Assembly (NCBI RefSeq): GCF_015706575.1
Contig: NW_024037056.1
Coordinates: forward strand, 16,233,405 to 16,297,404
DNA length: 64,000 bases
Source: Patiria miniata
Lineage: Eukaryota; Echinodermata; Asteroidea; Valvatida; Asterinidae
Reading direction: 5' to 3'
Part shown: positions 42,255-55,000 of the stretch, one piece after another
Layout of the letters: each line of letters begins with the position of its first letter
Numbering within the stretch: the stretch's first letter is position 1
The notes under the pieces: model-generated
Told to the model about the DNA's origin: nothing
Seen by the model: the letters and a program-made list of their open reading frames with translations, nothing else
The model's database searches: none
Made by a program: the position numbers and the translations under genes

Positions 42255-45200
42255 GAAAAAAATATGTGCAAAGATTGAAATTATACCTACATGTTAGTTC
42301 GTGATTCATAAAATAAAAATACGAAAGAAATCAACAAAACAAAACATAACTGTAGTCATGAAACAAAGGATAATATTTAGCATGACAAACTATCAGACCG
42401 TTTAATTGTGATTTTTTTATTTGTACGTTTCAGGTCAATCCAGTCAGTAAGCAGTTTGCAGCAGTTTCATTCGTTTTCATAACAAAATGTATTCAGTTCG
42501 GATACAAACATTTCAAATAGGGGGTCCTACCCTTGCAAAAAGCATTTCTTTGTTAATATTTAACCACCGCCAGCAAATCCTAGAATTACTTCACCAATCA
42601 GCTACTTGATGAGACGATAAATATTAATTGATTATCACAAAAACGTAAACTGCATGCTGCAGTGAATATTTCCTTTTTTTTTACACGGAGCTGTGAACAA
42701 CGAAACGGCCCTCGCGGTACCCAGGTTTCCATGTGCATATACGAGACATATTCAGTGTACACACAAATAACCAAATATATAACATAGAATTATTTCTTAT
42801 ATATCTAGCGATAAGACGAATCAATTTGAAAACATACTTGTTACTATCTACTGCAACCGTTCCATCCAGCATCACCCAAATAAATCTTCAAATGCAAAGT
42901 TCACAAGATGATAGATTTCATTTGGCGAAACGTTATGGTTGGAAACAAAAAACCGTATTCACCACAAATTCCACTTATGACATCAAGCACACGAGAATAG
43001 CAGCGACCTTACCAGGCACTTGTATGTGACAACCAATGAAAATAATATCACCAAAATCGTTACCGGTATGTTCCAATCCAACGGAAATGCGGCATGCTCA
43101 TCACATGCAAACAGCTGCCTAAGCACTGCACTCCTGTATCGAAATAATAGCACAATTCTCTACTGCTGAACTGATATATTAAATAATGTCACGGTGCAGG
43201 CTGCCACGGCCCATTCGATGTTCTGATTCATGCGAATCATGACGTGCGATACAAAGTCCAGGACAATCGCATTAGGCCAAAAAAAATAAGTCTCCGGTTT
43301 CTGGTATGGAGCTTGTCCAAAAAGTGGTGCGGCGACGCGGCTTTTTTTTTTTTTTTACCTGACTTTTTTGCTTCAAATGTCGGCTGATGACTGCAAATGG
43401 TGCCCGACTAAACTTAGTGCAAATATATGGGAGTCCAGAGAGGCCACATAAAGCTTATTCTCGATCATAACCCCATCTAAAAACACGTTAAAATTGTGCA
43501 GCAGCAGGAATCCAGTCAAACCAGTGAGTTTGGCGGTTTTGAGACATCATCTTTCATTGAAAAAAAAAACTTTTTCATTTTTTCGACGCGCATGGCTACG
43601 GCGACGCGCGCGCATACCAGACCCGGAGACTTTTTTGTTTTGGCCTTACTGCAGTTATTTATTAATAGGTTATTGTGCACTTGTCGGCTTCATATTCTGT
43701 CTGTGAGAATCATTTTTTTGGCTACACGAGTATCACTTCAAAAATAATATGTTCTTGTGATATTTATTGTTCATGTACTCATCATATCGACATTTGGTGC
43801 TTCAAAATTAATACCAGGATTTTTTTTTCATTTTGTGCAAACATGGCCAATATATAAAGAAAGAAAGTTACTGTCAAAGGTATTTCTTGTATGACTGAGT
43901 AGCGTTCCACAAAATACAGTAAATATCTATAAAAAATCGGCGAGCTTTGTGGACGAGTGGCTAAACAAAACATCTGTACTATTGTGAGTTAGCCCCCACC
44001 CCGAACACTAAACTTGTAGTATGTTTTTCTTGCAGTTGTCGAACGGCACTGAGTGTGCATTACTATTATGAAAATAACGTTGACAATGAATGTGCAGTGA
44101 AAAGTATTTCACATCCCTAGTTATTTTATTTAAAAGTGCACTTCCTTAAACTTAAAAAAAATGCCTATGCTTTTCCGGACAACTGAGGGTGCAACATTTA
44201 AAACATTTGAGAGAAAGGTTTGCTCATTGGATTACTGCCATGTACTGACACAGCGACGAATCCCTAAAGACAAGAAAATGTATGACAGCAAAATACCCAA
44301 AATTTCTGGCAACTTTTTTGTGCTAGTAGTAGTAGCTGTAACATTGAGGTTTCTGCCTGAAATGACGTCAAAGTGTGCTCGTGAATTAGTAAATTCGCAT
44401 CAGCACAAAAACCAGCACCACCTTTGACAATGGCAAAACTAAAATTGAAAATAAGGTTAAATGGGACACAAAGGAGTATTTTCAAGGATTGGATTAAATA
44501 AACAATACACTGACGGGGCCCGTTAAGTCTTCAGAGATACGTCACCTATAGTGGATTGCCAGTACAAAACAATCCTGGTGATAAGCAAGGCTAATAGGAT
44601 GAAGCCATTGTTATCTACATTATTGTTTTACATCTTTATGATACTATTGATAGGTACCAGACGATGACAGAGCTATGGTGCATGTTATCGTCATTCAAAC
44701 ACGACATGCAAATATTACTGGCCGTCGGGAAAACCCCATCATAAAATATCAGATACCATACAACCATAGGACCACAAGCCTAGTAGAAACGAGTATACAA
44801 AATGAAATCACGAAAGTCAAACCTCAGTGGTTTCTGAGGAAACAAATTGTTTTTTTTTTGGTAAAAATATTACCATGAGATGATAGAGTGTTTCTTTACC
44901 CTTGACAGGAATTTTGTTCTGTGTGATTTGGACCGTTAGTTAAAAAGTAATACGGCAATGCTTACTATACAGACAGACATGCAATTCAGACTATCAAATC
45001 GGTCAGGGCCGCTTTCTTATTGCTCACAATACCTTCTTGGTATGTGAATGCCTTTCATCAGATACCAGATAATCTGGAAAGTGGCCCAACTTGGATTTCA
45101 AGTAATTAAATTTAAATACCTTTGGACTAGGTTGTCCAAATGAGATTGGATAAAGACCATTACGTATTTACTAACACCTTCAGACTATAGATAAGTTTTT

Positions 45201-47990
45201 CAAAAAAAGAGTGTTTGTATTTTTTTTTTTTTTTTTTTTTAATATTTATGGATTGACTGCTTCATTTTTATTGACACGCGCTGTATGAACAGAGTTTCAA
45301 GTTATCCGACTTTGAGGTAATGAGAGTTTACTGTGTTATACGAAGTGTCCTTAGGCCTATACTTTAACTCTAACCTTGCGAGAGCCCCAAATCGGAGTTC
45401 ACGGTTCAACGAATAAAATGACATCACACAAAAGACTTTTGTGTGCAAGCATTGTTGTTGCGGTAGGGCACTTCCAAAGAATGTGTGAGCAAACAAGGTA
45501 GTGACGTACATGTATACGTGTGTCAGTAAATTGTTGGCCCCAAGTCTAAAAAAGGAAAGAAAGCAGCGGAAACCCACTCACACCAGACAAAAGTGAAATT
45601 GCTTACATGTTTAATTATAGCGTCGTTTTCAAACAAAACTATTCCTTAAAAAGAAAGCCAAAAACAGAAAAGTAGGGTCTGGAGTTTCAGTTTTTTTACC
45701 AAATAAAAAAAAGACCTGGAAAAAACTTGATGAAACAGAATAAAATAGTTTGTGCTTGATGGTCATATGTCAATGCATCTGATAGATTGTTATACATAGT
45801 AAATGAAGGTACAAGTTAGGGCATAATTTCCGCCATATTACGTGCATAGCAGTATTCTGTTCGGGAATATACATGATGCCAACAAGTCTGTCAAAGATAT
45901 TATCCTTAATCGCATGCATTCTCCATCATAAATTGGAGACGCTTATAATTTGAGAAGGGTGTGTCCCTTGTTTTGAGGAAAAAAAGCCATCTCAAGTAAT
46001 TAAACTGCTTCGTGCTGTGCGTACGATATAGAATTCCCGAAGAGAAAATATTTACCCAGAACAAAGCATTTTTACCCAAAAAGTGAAGAACAAAACGATA
46101 ACAGTGTTGTATGACATCATGCTGCATTGCTCGGGGCAGCACTTGATATTCAGTGCTAAAAAAAAAAAATGAAAGACAAACCTTTTTTTTTAAATGACAG
46201 TTAGGCCTGAATTATTTAACATGTATCGAAATATAAAAAAAACAAAAAACAACAACAACAACAACAACCACTTTTTACTTAATTAATAACGTGCTTCCAC
46301 GATTCGGCCGAAGAAATCACGTAGTTGGAACTTTTTAAAATATTAAATGTTATTGACATGAGATTAAGTTGAAAGTGTAGTATTGCGTGTCCATGTTACT
46401 AAGGAATGGTTTAAATTCTCAACGTCTGAGGTAGGCCTACTCCTGTTACCAAAGAGATGATGGATAGCCATATATCGTGGGTCAGGCGCTGCAATGACGT
46501 CGTTGTTGCATTATCCATTATGTTAAAACTCCCTTTGCGTGAATTATGCGTTCTGATCGAACGATCAGTGTTATTAAATAACTATTTTCCATGACAGGGC
46601 AGGTTTTTAACCAAAGAAAAAAAAAGCTGTGTCTGCGATAAGTGCATTTGCATTTGGTTGCTTTTCTTTTGAATTATGAAACGTTTCAAACTTGCGGTAA
46701 AAAAAAAAAGCGGTGGTAGTTATAGGTCCTGCAGTATTAGAACGCACACACCGTATAGTGTTTATTCAGTTATACTACTTAGAATAAGTTTAGCTATGTC
46801 ACATCGGGCGACGACCTTGACCAGACTTTTAAATGACAAAAGCCTTAACAATAGAAAAACTATTCTTCATGCCTGATATGCGAAGCGAGAATTATCGCCG
46901 TGTGGCTTAACGCCTTAATACGCGATCATTGGGTGTTCTTAACTCCAGGAAGAAACCTTTTTTTTTGTCAGGGTCAACAAGTGGCTCCTATGTTTGCTAT
47001 CTGCATTTGAATGTTGCACTCAAAACTGGCAGTTTTTTTTGAAGTTGCAAGGGCTAGCCACTCTACAAAAACCATAGCAGCGAACTTTGGAATGCGATAA
47101 ACTAATCACGAAAAGAACGAATGCTCAACATTATCTGAAGATGTTCTTGAACTTTGGAAAAGTCTGTTCCTAATGTGCTTTGATTTTTTTCCGAGTAGAA
47201 TTTCAAACTTGATTTTACATTACAAATGCATTCATTTATTAACTAAAACCGTAAAGACAATCGCCCGTATGAGGCATTTTTTTTTATCGGTCATTGAAAA
47301 TGAGGAAGACAGTTAAATTAATAGATAAATTTGTATTTATGCAGGGCCTGCATAAGTGAAACTTAAAACTAACCACATAATAGCAACAAGTTTCACATGA
47401 TAGTTTTGTCATGTATACACAATGATATGATATGCACGCACAGTGCATATTACAATGTATTCATAATACACATGTTGTTCTTGTACATGTACACGTAATT
47501 CATAACATGGCTGAAACGTTGGTCAGGGAACACGACCATTTCCTTCTGTATTGTATTAAATACAGTAAATAATGTATATGTATTAAAGTTATAGGTTCTG
47601 TTTATTCAGTGATTATGGTTGTATTTCCGCTATGGTATTATAGTCTGGGATTAAAGTGAAGCACATGTACATGTACATGTATGTCAAATACATGTAGAGG
47701 ACCAAAAACGGCACCATTTTTTTTTATCGTACCAGGTAACATGTGGAATTTTGCCAGTCTATGACGTCAACATGTTCGAAACTGTTCCTTACGTACAAGT
47801 TGTTCATCAAAAACACTTTTTGAACATGATGACGACAATATGGGAGTAGCCCCCACATAAAGCCTTGTCATTCATGCATGTTTTACGCATACCAAAATAA
47901 TTTCATTCTCCTAGGCCTATCTACTCTGTAAAAAACAATAATGACCTTGTACTCGAATCATAAAATGATCTGATAAAAACATCGCAGACT
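42255..47990. other. Non-coding region between myosin and EXOSC6
   Basis: No coding gene is supported. The region holds poly-T tracts (for example 45218-45240), an (AAC)n microsatellite at about 46247-46270, a dispersed repeat at 44110-44525 and AT-rich sequence. A minus-strand donor (CCTG|GTAAGG, near 43012) could belong to a non-coding myosin exon. Confidence 0.5.
44110..44525 (+). repeat. Dispersed repeat, related to 58670-59005
   Basis: Blocks shared in order with the other copy: GCTTTTCCGGACAACTG, AATGGCAAAACTAAAATTGA, AAGGTTAAATGGGACACAAA, TTTTCAAGGATT and ACACTGACGGGCC. The family is unknown and no coding capacity was seen. Confidence 0.65.
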
Positions 47991-47992
47991 TA

Positions 47993-48110
47993 CCAGGATA
48001 AAAGCATCCAAGTTCCACCCTATGAACTGGTTTTCGGTGACATCTAATGCAGCTTTAGTGCACGGCAGTCCAATGGTGCGTGATTTCAGGTGAGTCATGC
48101 GGTATATACA
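47993..48110 (-). promoter_or_regulatory. Candidate myosin promoter and non-coding first exon
   Basis: The minus strand reads TATATACC near 48100 and about 110 bp later a strong donor, ATCCTG|GTAAGT (exon end about 47993). This would make myosin and EXOSC6 head-to-head genes about 1 kb apart. Other donor candidates exist nearer the gene, so this is tentative. Confidence 0.3.
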
Positions 48111-49048
48111 CACACACAGAAGCCAAATGGACGTGGCGTTCACATAACCAGCAAATTGTCTTTTGATGCAGTGATTAATTACGTTAAGTCCACGAAGCAT
48201 TCAACACGAACCCACGATCTCACAGACTAGGATAAATTTAGTCCATATCATGTGGTTAAATGAAAGCTAGGCGCAACAATTTTGTTAACATACTTTGATC
48301 ACAGTGGATGTTTGTACAAGTACAGAATGCCGACTTTGCATTGACCAAAGCAAAATATAGCACAGCGAATTCAGTATCACCTGTGGACATGGTTCAATGG
48401 GTCGGGCCTTTGTTATTAAAATTCACGTGTTAGACTCGTGCACCAGCGCTGACTTGTTATTTTTTTCCGGTTTACATGGAATTGCACACCGCGTGTGCTT
48501 TTTAGTCTTGAGGGCGCACTCAATATGTGACCGTGATGGGATTGACTTGTTTTAAGACCAGGATCGAAGTTTTGGAGGAATGGTCTTTATTGGTTTTTTT
48601 CCTCCAACTTTTTACTTTATTGTCCTAACTTAACGAAATTAAGCAATAAAACCGCCTTAAAAATACACAACGCTCTCTGAGTCGTTTAATTTAAGGCACC
48701 TATTCAAAATTCCCCAAACGGGATTTCTTCTCCTAGAAAAAAAATGCAAAAGTTAAAAAGACATGTTGTTTTTCCTGTTGAATCCTCCCTTTATTTCAAA
48801 CTACGAGTTCTGCAAGGGTTCCCCAGAAACACCCCCCCCAAAAAAAAGGAAAAAAAAGAAAGAAAACCCACTCCCATTTTAATGTTCGTCTTGAGGTCAA
48901 CGCACTTGTAAAGAAAGAACATAACTCTTGAGGGCGCTATATCAAGATGTCAGCCTCCGCACGTGTGTATGTACCGTGTATGTCTCCGTGTAAAACTGCA
49001 GAAGTTAAGTTCCAAACAGTAGGCCTATTTTATTATTAATTTGTCACA

Positions 49049-52000
49049 ATGCCAGGCGACTTTAAACGCATTCCGTGTCCTCAAGAGACGTTCCAACCCC
49101 AGCTCTACTGTAAATCATCAACGAAGAAACAACTGGTAGGCCTATTTTTTTGGTAATCCTTACTTTTAGGACCCCTTTCCTATAAGGTTAAAAGACTCAC
49201 CAAAACAGCTGACTATGACATTCAAAAGTGACATTATGATATTTATTGACACATTTGAACATTTGGCAATGACACCTCTTGAATATCAGCAGGTTTAATT
49301 TTGTAGAAAGAGGGCAGGGTTTTGATTTATGAGGGGTTAAAGACGACGATGACAAACAGAAAATAAATTTAAAAAGCAAGATGGCGAACTGCAAAAAAAG
49401 GTAGGAAAGTCACATTTTCTTTGAAAGTGCTTTCAAAATTATAACTAACATGAGTTTGTCTGAAGAAAAAAGACTTCTTTAGCCTGCAAAAGTCACTTTG
49501 GTACTGGACAGTCATCTGCAAAAGTCAGTTTTGAACAGAACTCGTACAAAATAGAGGTGTCCTAAAAGTAAGGATTACCCTATTTTTAGTATTAAAAAGT
49601 CTGTTTTCTTTCTAGTATTCGTCATGTTCGTGGTCTTGACTTTGACTTGAGTTTGACACTTTGAAACAATTTTAGGAAGGTTCAAGTAGATAGAATTTGG
49701 CTTGCGTATAGTACTCAGTCAGTCTCGCATACTGCATTCAAATTCATGCAACCATATTTTTTTTCAATATCAATTATCATGCCAACTTATTAAATTCACC
49801 CTATTTCTTTTCATTGCCTTCCACAGCTTCAAGAAAATGGAAAAAGGGCAGACAACAGGAGTTTGGATGAGATCAGGCCAATCTGTAAGAAAAATTGAAT
49901 TAAGCTATTATTAACAGAAATAATGTAGAGTAGACGTACATACTATGCCACTTCTATGGTCACTGTCGGTTGTGTACAAAATCTATGGAAAATCAAGTTC
50001 ATTTTCAAAGTATTTTCTAACAGTAACACAATTAACATGTTTGGAAATGTTTTTCAGTCCCAGATTCATATCTTTTCAACATTTTTGCAATGACTGAACT
50101 TCATTCAGATAAATATGCATGATGATAAAGTGGCGTACGGATGCAACATTATTTCATTTTTGGAATATATGTTGCAACCTGACGCCAATTCAGCGGTTGT
50201 GTACAAAGTCAATGAAGAGTCAAGAACATTTTCTAAGTATTTCCTATATTTGCAATGTTTCTCCCAGATTCAAAACTAATCATTTTTGCAATGACTGACC
50301 TTTATTGAGGTGATATAGAAAAACGCAGTGGCTATCGTTACGGCAGCAGTAACGCATTTCCCATTTTCTATCGTTACGGTAGTACTGCAACTTTTATAAA
50401 AACATGAGAAGAAAATATAAAATTAGAAGGAAAACAAGTGAATTTAAACGTTATGAAATTCAAACTTTATTTCCCTTTTAAAAAAAATCCTCCAAAGCCT
50501 CAGGTTAGAAAAGGAAAAAATTCGAGTGCAAAACTGAGATGCGAACCCGCAACCTTGCGGTGCAAAATCCTACCCTCTATCGTCTGAGCTGTCACACTGC
50601 TCGCTAAAACGTGGGGAAACAAATAATTATATACCTGCGTGCGTATCAAAAAAGTATCGTAGAGGGCACTAAACAACGGCTGCCGTAACGATAGCCACTT
50701 CGATAGAAAAAAGTGGCATCAGCTTGCAACATTTTTTCCCCATTTTTTATTGAATTAAAATAAAACCCTCCAAGTAAATATTGAACAATTTTTTTATTTC
50801 GAAATTATGATTAACTGTATTAAATGAAAACAAATGAAGTTTAAATAAATGTTTTTCAAATCAAATTGCTTCAATACAGATAGAAGGCATTAAACATGTT
50901 AAAACATGCAGTCCTGTCTTGCGATCTTAATCACACCATGGAGGAAGCATGATCACACTGTTTTTATTTGCGTTACACTTTGTCACACAGTTCTCAAGGC
51001 TGGGGTAGTGAGCCAGGCCCGAGGCTCCGCCTACATAGAGGCGTGCAACACGAAGGTCATCTGCGCAGTGTACGGTCCGCACGAGGTGCAACGCCGTGAG
51101 GGGTTCAGCATGCAGGGGTCGCTGCGCTGCGAGTTCAAGTACGCGACGTTCTCGTGTCCGGGCAGACGGCAGCATCAAACGGACAGCGAAGAGAAACAGA
51201 TGGGTTTGGTGATTGCGCAGGCTCTGCAACCTGCTATCTGCTTGGTAAGTTAGACTGGCAGATTCAGAAAGGGGGACAGGCTCGTCGCCAGGGGGGGGGG
51301 GGGGGGGGGGGGGGGGGGAGGGGGGCCTGGTGGTGCTGGGCCCCTCTTGGCGAGCAATTGGCCCCCCCAACAGCAAAAACCATACATATGTATCTTTGTA
51401 TTTGTTATGGTAGTGGGCCTCCTAGGTGGTACTTTAATACATCCCCACCCCCACCCCCCACCCCCCGATGCTCAGGGCTAGCGATGGGCCTGGGGGAACT
51501 GAGACGATACCCCCTCCCCCTGGTTAGCTCTTGAAGCCCCATCATCAACCCCCCTCCCCCCTAAATCTCCCCCCTCCCAATCCTCCCAATATATGAAATC
51601 ATCACCAATAACATGTTCTGTACTTGCCAATCTCGTGAAATTGTCCCCTGGGTACTATTAGGCCAAATAAAAAATAAAAAAACATGTTTAGCGTCCCCGC
51701 CCACTTCCTTTTTGGAAGCTGCCTTTTTTTTCTTTTAATTAAAACAAAAAAAGATTTAAACAGGCATGCAACTTTCTCGGATCAGCTGATTTCCTCTTTT
51801 TTTACTTCCCATGTGTGCCATTGAAAATAGAAAAACACTGTACAAAGTCTGGGAAAAATTTGAATTTCCTCTTTTTTCTATGATTTCCCAGTTGCATGCC
51901 TGCTTAAACAGTTGACATCATTAAATTTTTAAACAGTGACATCATTTTGGCCTTTTTGTCTCTTGCATCTAGCCCATATAAAGCTGGTATGTCATTTCCT

Positions 52001-55000
52001 GAGTCCAAGTGACGGCCATTTAGAAAAAAAAAGCTGGTCGTCATTTTGAAAAGTAGCCCGGTCAGGCGGCCATTTCGGAGGGAAAAAAAAGGCCGCCTTC
52101 CTTTTCTTCAACAAGGCATGAGGCTAAACATGTTTTTTTTATTTGGCCTTACTCCTTTTTTAAACTTCAACATTTTACGAACTCAATAACTAAAAGCTAA
52201 TTTTTTTTCCACTCGTTACAGCACAAGTTTCCGAAGTCACAGCTAGATATTTTTGTGACGGTTCTACAAAATGACGGAAGTGGTACGTGTAGTTGTTTCT
52301 ATAAAGTTTTTTACATGGTTTCTGTTTCATAGACAAATTTTAATCAACTGATTATAAGTGAAAAGAAATTAAAAAAAAGAAAAGAAATTTGTGTCCAGAT
52401 ATTGCCAGGAATATGTTTTTATATATTTTTCTTCAAATATTCAGCAAAACATATAATTGGTTATTCTCTTTTATTCCTTCAATGTTTTGTAGCATTTGCT
52501 GCTGCCCTGACATGTGCCTCAGTAGCTGTGGCCGATGCTGGGATCGAAATGTATGATGTCGTCATCGGATGTTCATTGGTGAGTTTTAGGCTGAGCTCAA
52601 AAAAATAATAGAGTTTTTCTTCCGGGGGCTTTTGAAAAAATGAAGGAGGCAGCTGTTAGTTTGCTTGTGATTTTCCAAGTCGCCAGACTGATACTTCCCT
52701 TTTCTCGACTCTTTTGCTGATACAAAATTGTGTCCATAGGAGCTATTCTAGTTCTTCAACCCTGTCTGCATAGCTACAATTGAAACTGTACTTCCCCTAT
52801 TTGCCCTGTACTAAAAGTTGTGCACTCTTTAGACTATGTTGACTTTCACAGTTCGTAGTATAACTAAACAATAATGGGCAGACAAAATTTGTGGTGCAGT
52901 CATTCTTGTGGCCTTCGATCAGCATCCCATAAACAAAGATACTGTATTCACCATCAGAAACAAAGTGCTGGATAGCTCAATTGGTAGAGTACTAAGATAG
53001 TTTTTTCCTGATAAATTAGTCTTCCTTTTTAAAGGGAATATACATCATGTGCTTTTGCTGTAATTTTCAGAAATGGATGGAATTGGGGGGTTGGAAATAT
53101 ATAGCAAATATAGTTACACTGACTTTTTTGAGGTTTTGGGTTCGAAAATGCTATAAAAACCAAGAAAAACAATCATTTTCCTGTAGTCTGGTTCCCTGAC
53201 TCCATATAAGAAGAAACAGAGTTTACATACATTGGGGAATTGTAAGGTCAGGGAACCAGTCTAGCTGGCTTGTACCCGTTCATAGGTGTGTAATCGATTG
53301 CAAACAAGTGCGATGGTCAATTGGGGCCAGTATTTGAAAAAAAGCCAGTTTTTTTCCAACGCTGGTCGGCCGACCAGCGTTGGAAATTGATACAAAAATA
53401 CCACTTTTCTTGAAAATGACAGTATACCAGGTGCCATGATTTTACAGGATGCTTTACACTGTCATTCACTAACAGTCCAGCAAGGTATTTCAAAATGATT
53501 TGGTAGTTTTATTTTTTGATGTTTGCAAATGTTGTATTTTCCCTTTAAGCTCTGTGTTCTTTTCTTTGAAGATTTTCTGTTTAATTTTCTCCTGTCTTAG
53601 CGTCAGGCTGGTGAGACAACGTCTGTGCTGGATCCCACCATCACCGAAGACTTCTACAGTCGATCGGTTGACGGGGATGCTAGCAATCATGGCTCGGTTA
53701 CAGCCGCTTACCTACCCTCACTCAATCAGTTATCGGCAATTCAGCAGACTGGGGAGATAGAACCTGAAGTTGCTGCAAAGGTAAGTCTGTGACATCCAGG
53801 GTTGTATAAGACAATAACAAGTTATTTATCTATTCAAATCTATTCAGATGTACTTTGGCATAAACACCCTTAGTCATTGTTCATGCCCTATTACTTGTTA
53901 TTGTCTTGTGAGTGACTTGCAGTGATTTTGTGATTGGCATGTGATTGCCAATGGGTACTTATAAAGTGCACACATCCACCTAACAAAGGCGCTCATGGCG
54001 CTACAATAGAACAGAAAAAACACGATAAAACAAACAAGAACAAAAAAACAATGTATTACTCCCTAGTCTGACAAGCAGAAGAGCTTATTATGTGGTGGTG
54101 TAGGCTAGATTATAGTAGTGTGTTTTCAGAGCCGTTTTGAATGAGCTGAGAGATGTGCTAGATCGGATGCTAATGGGTAGACTATTCCAAAGACGTGGTG
54201 CAGCTATACTAAAAGATCTGTCCCCCCAGGATCGGTACGATCTGGGTACAGCTAAAAGGTGTTGGTTAGCAGACTGGAGACCAGAACGACCGGATTGGTG
54301 AGGAGCTAGTAGCGTAGTTAAATACCGAGGGGAGATGTTGTGTAGTGAGCGATAAGCGAGAAGCATAAGTTTGTACATGATATTAAATTAAATCGGAAGC
54401 CAGTGGAGATTTACTTGTGATCGCCATGTGATTTACTTATGTTTGGCATGTGATTTACTTGTGATTGGCATGTGATTTACTTATGTTTGGCATGTGATTT
54501 ACTTGTGATTGGCATGTGATTTACTTATGTTTGGCATGTGATTTACTTGTGATCGGCATGTGATTTACTTATGTTTGGCATGTGATTTACTTGCGATTGG
54601 CATGTGATTTACTTGCGATTGGCATGTGATTTACTTATGTTTGGCATGTGATTTACTTGCGATTGGCATGTGATTTACTTATGTTTGGCATGTGATTTAC
54701 TTGTGATTGGCATGTGATTTACTTGCGATTGGCATGTGATTTACTTATGTTTGGCATGTGATTTACTTGTGATTGGCATGTGATTTACTTGCGATTGGCA
54801 TGTGATTTATCATGTGAATTGACTTGTGATTTGACTTGTATTGACTTAACTACAAATCTGCCAACAACAATTTCATGTCAAATTAGATAACATTTGCCCT
54901 TTATGATAATTTTTGAAGTCTTTTAAAAGTATTAGAGCAAGGCACATTATTTAAACAGTTTTCCATTTATTAAATTTGAACTGATAATATGATACATGTA

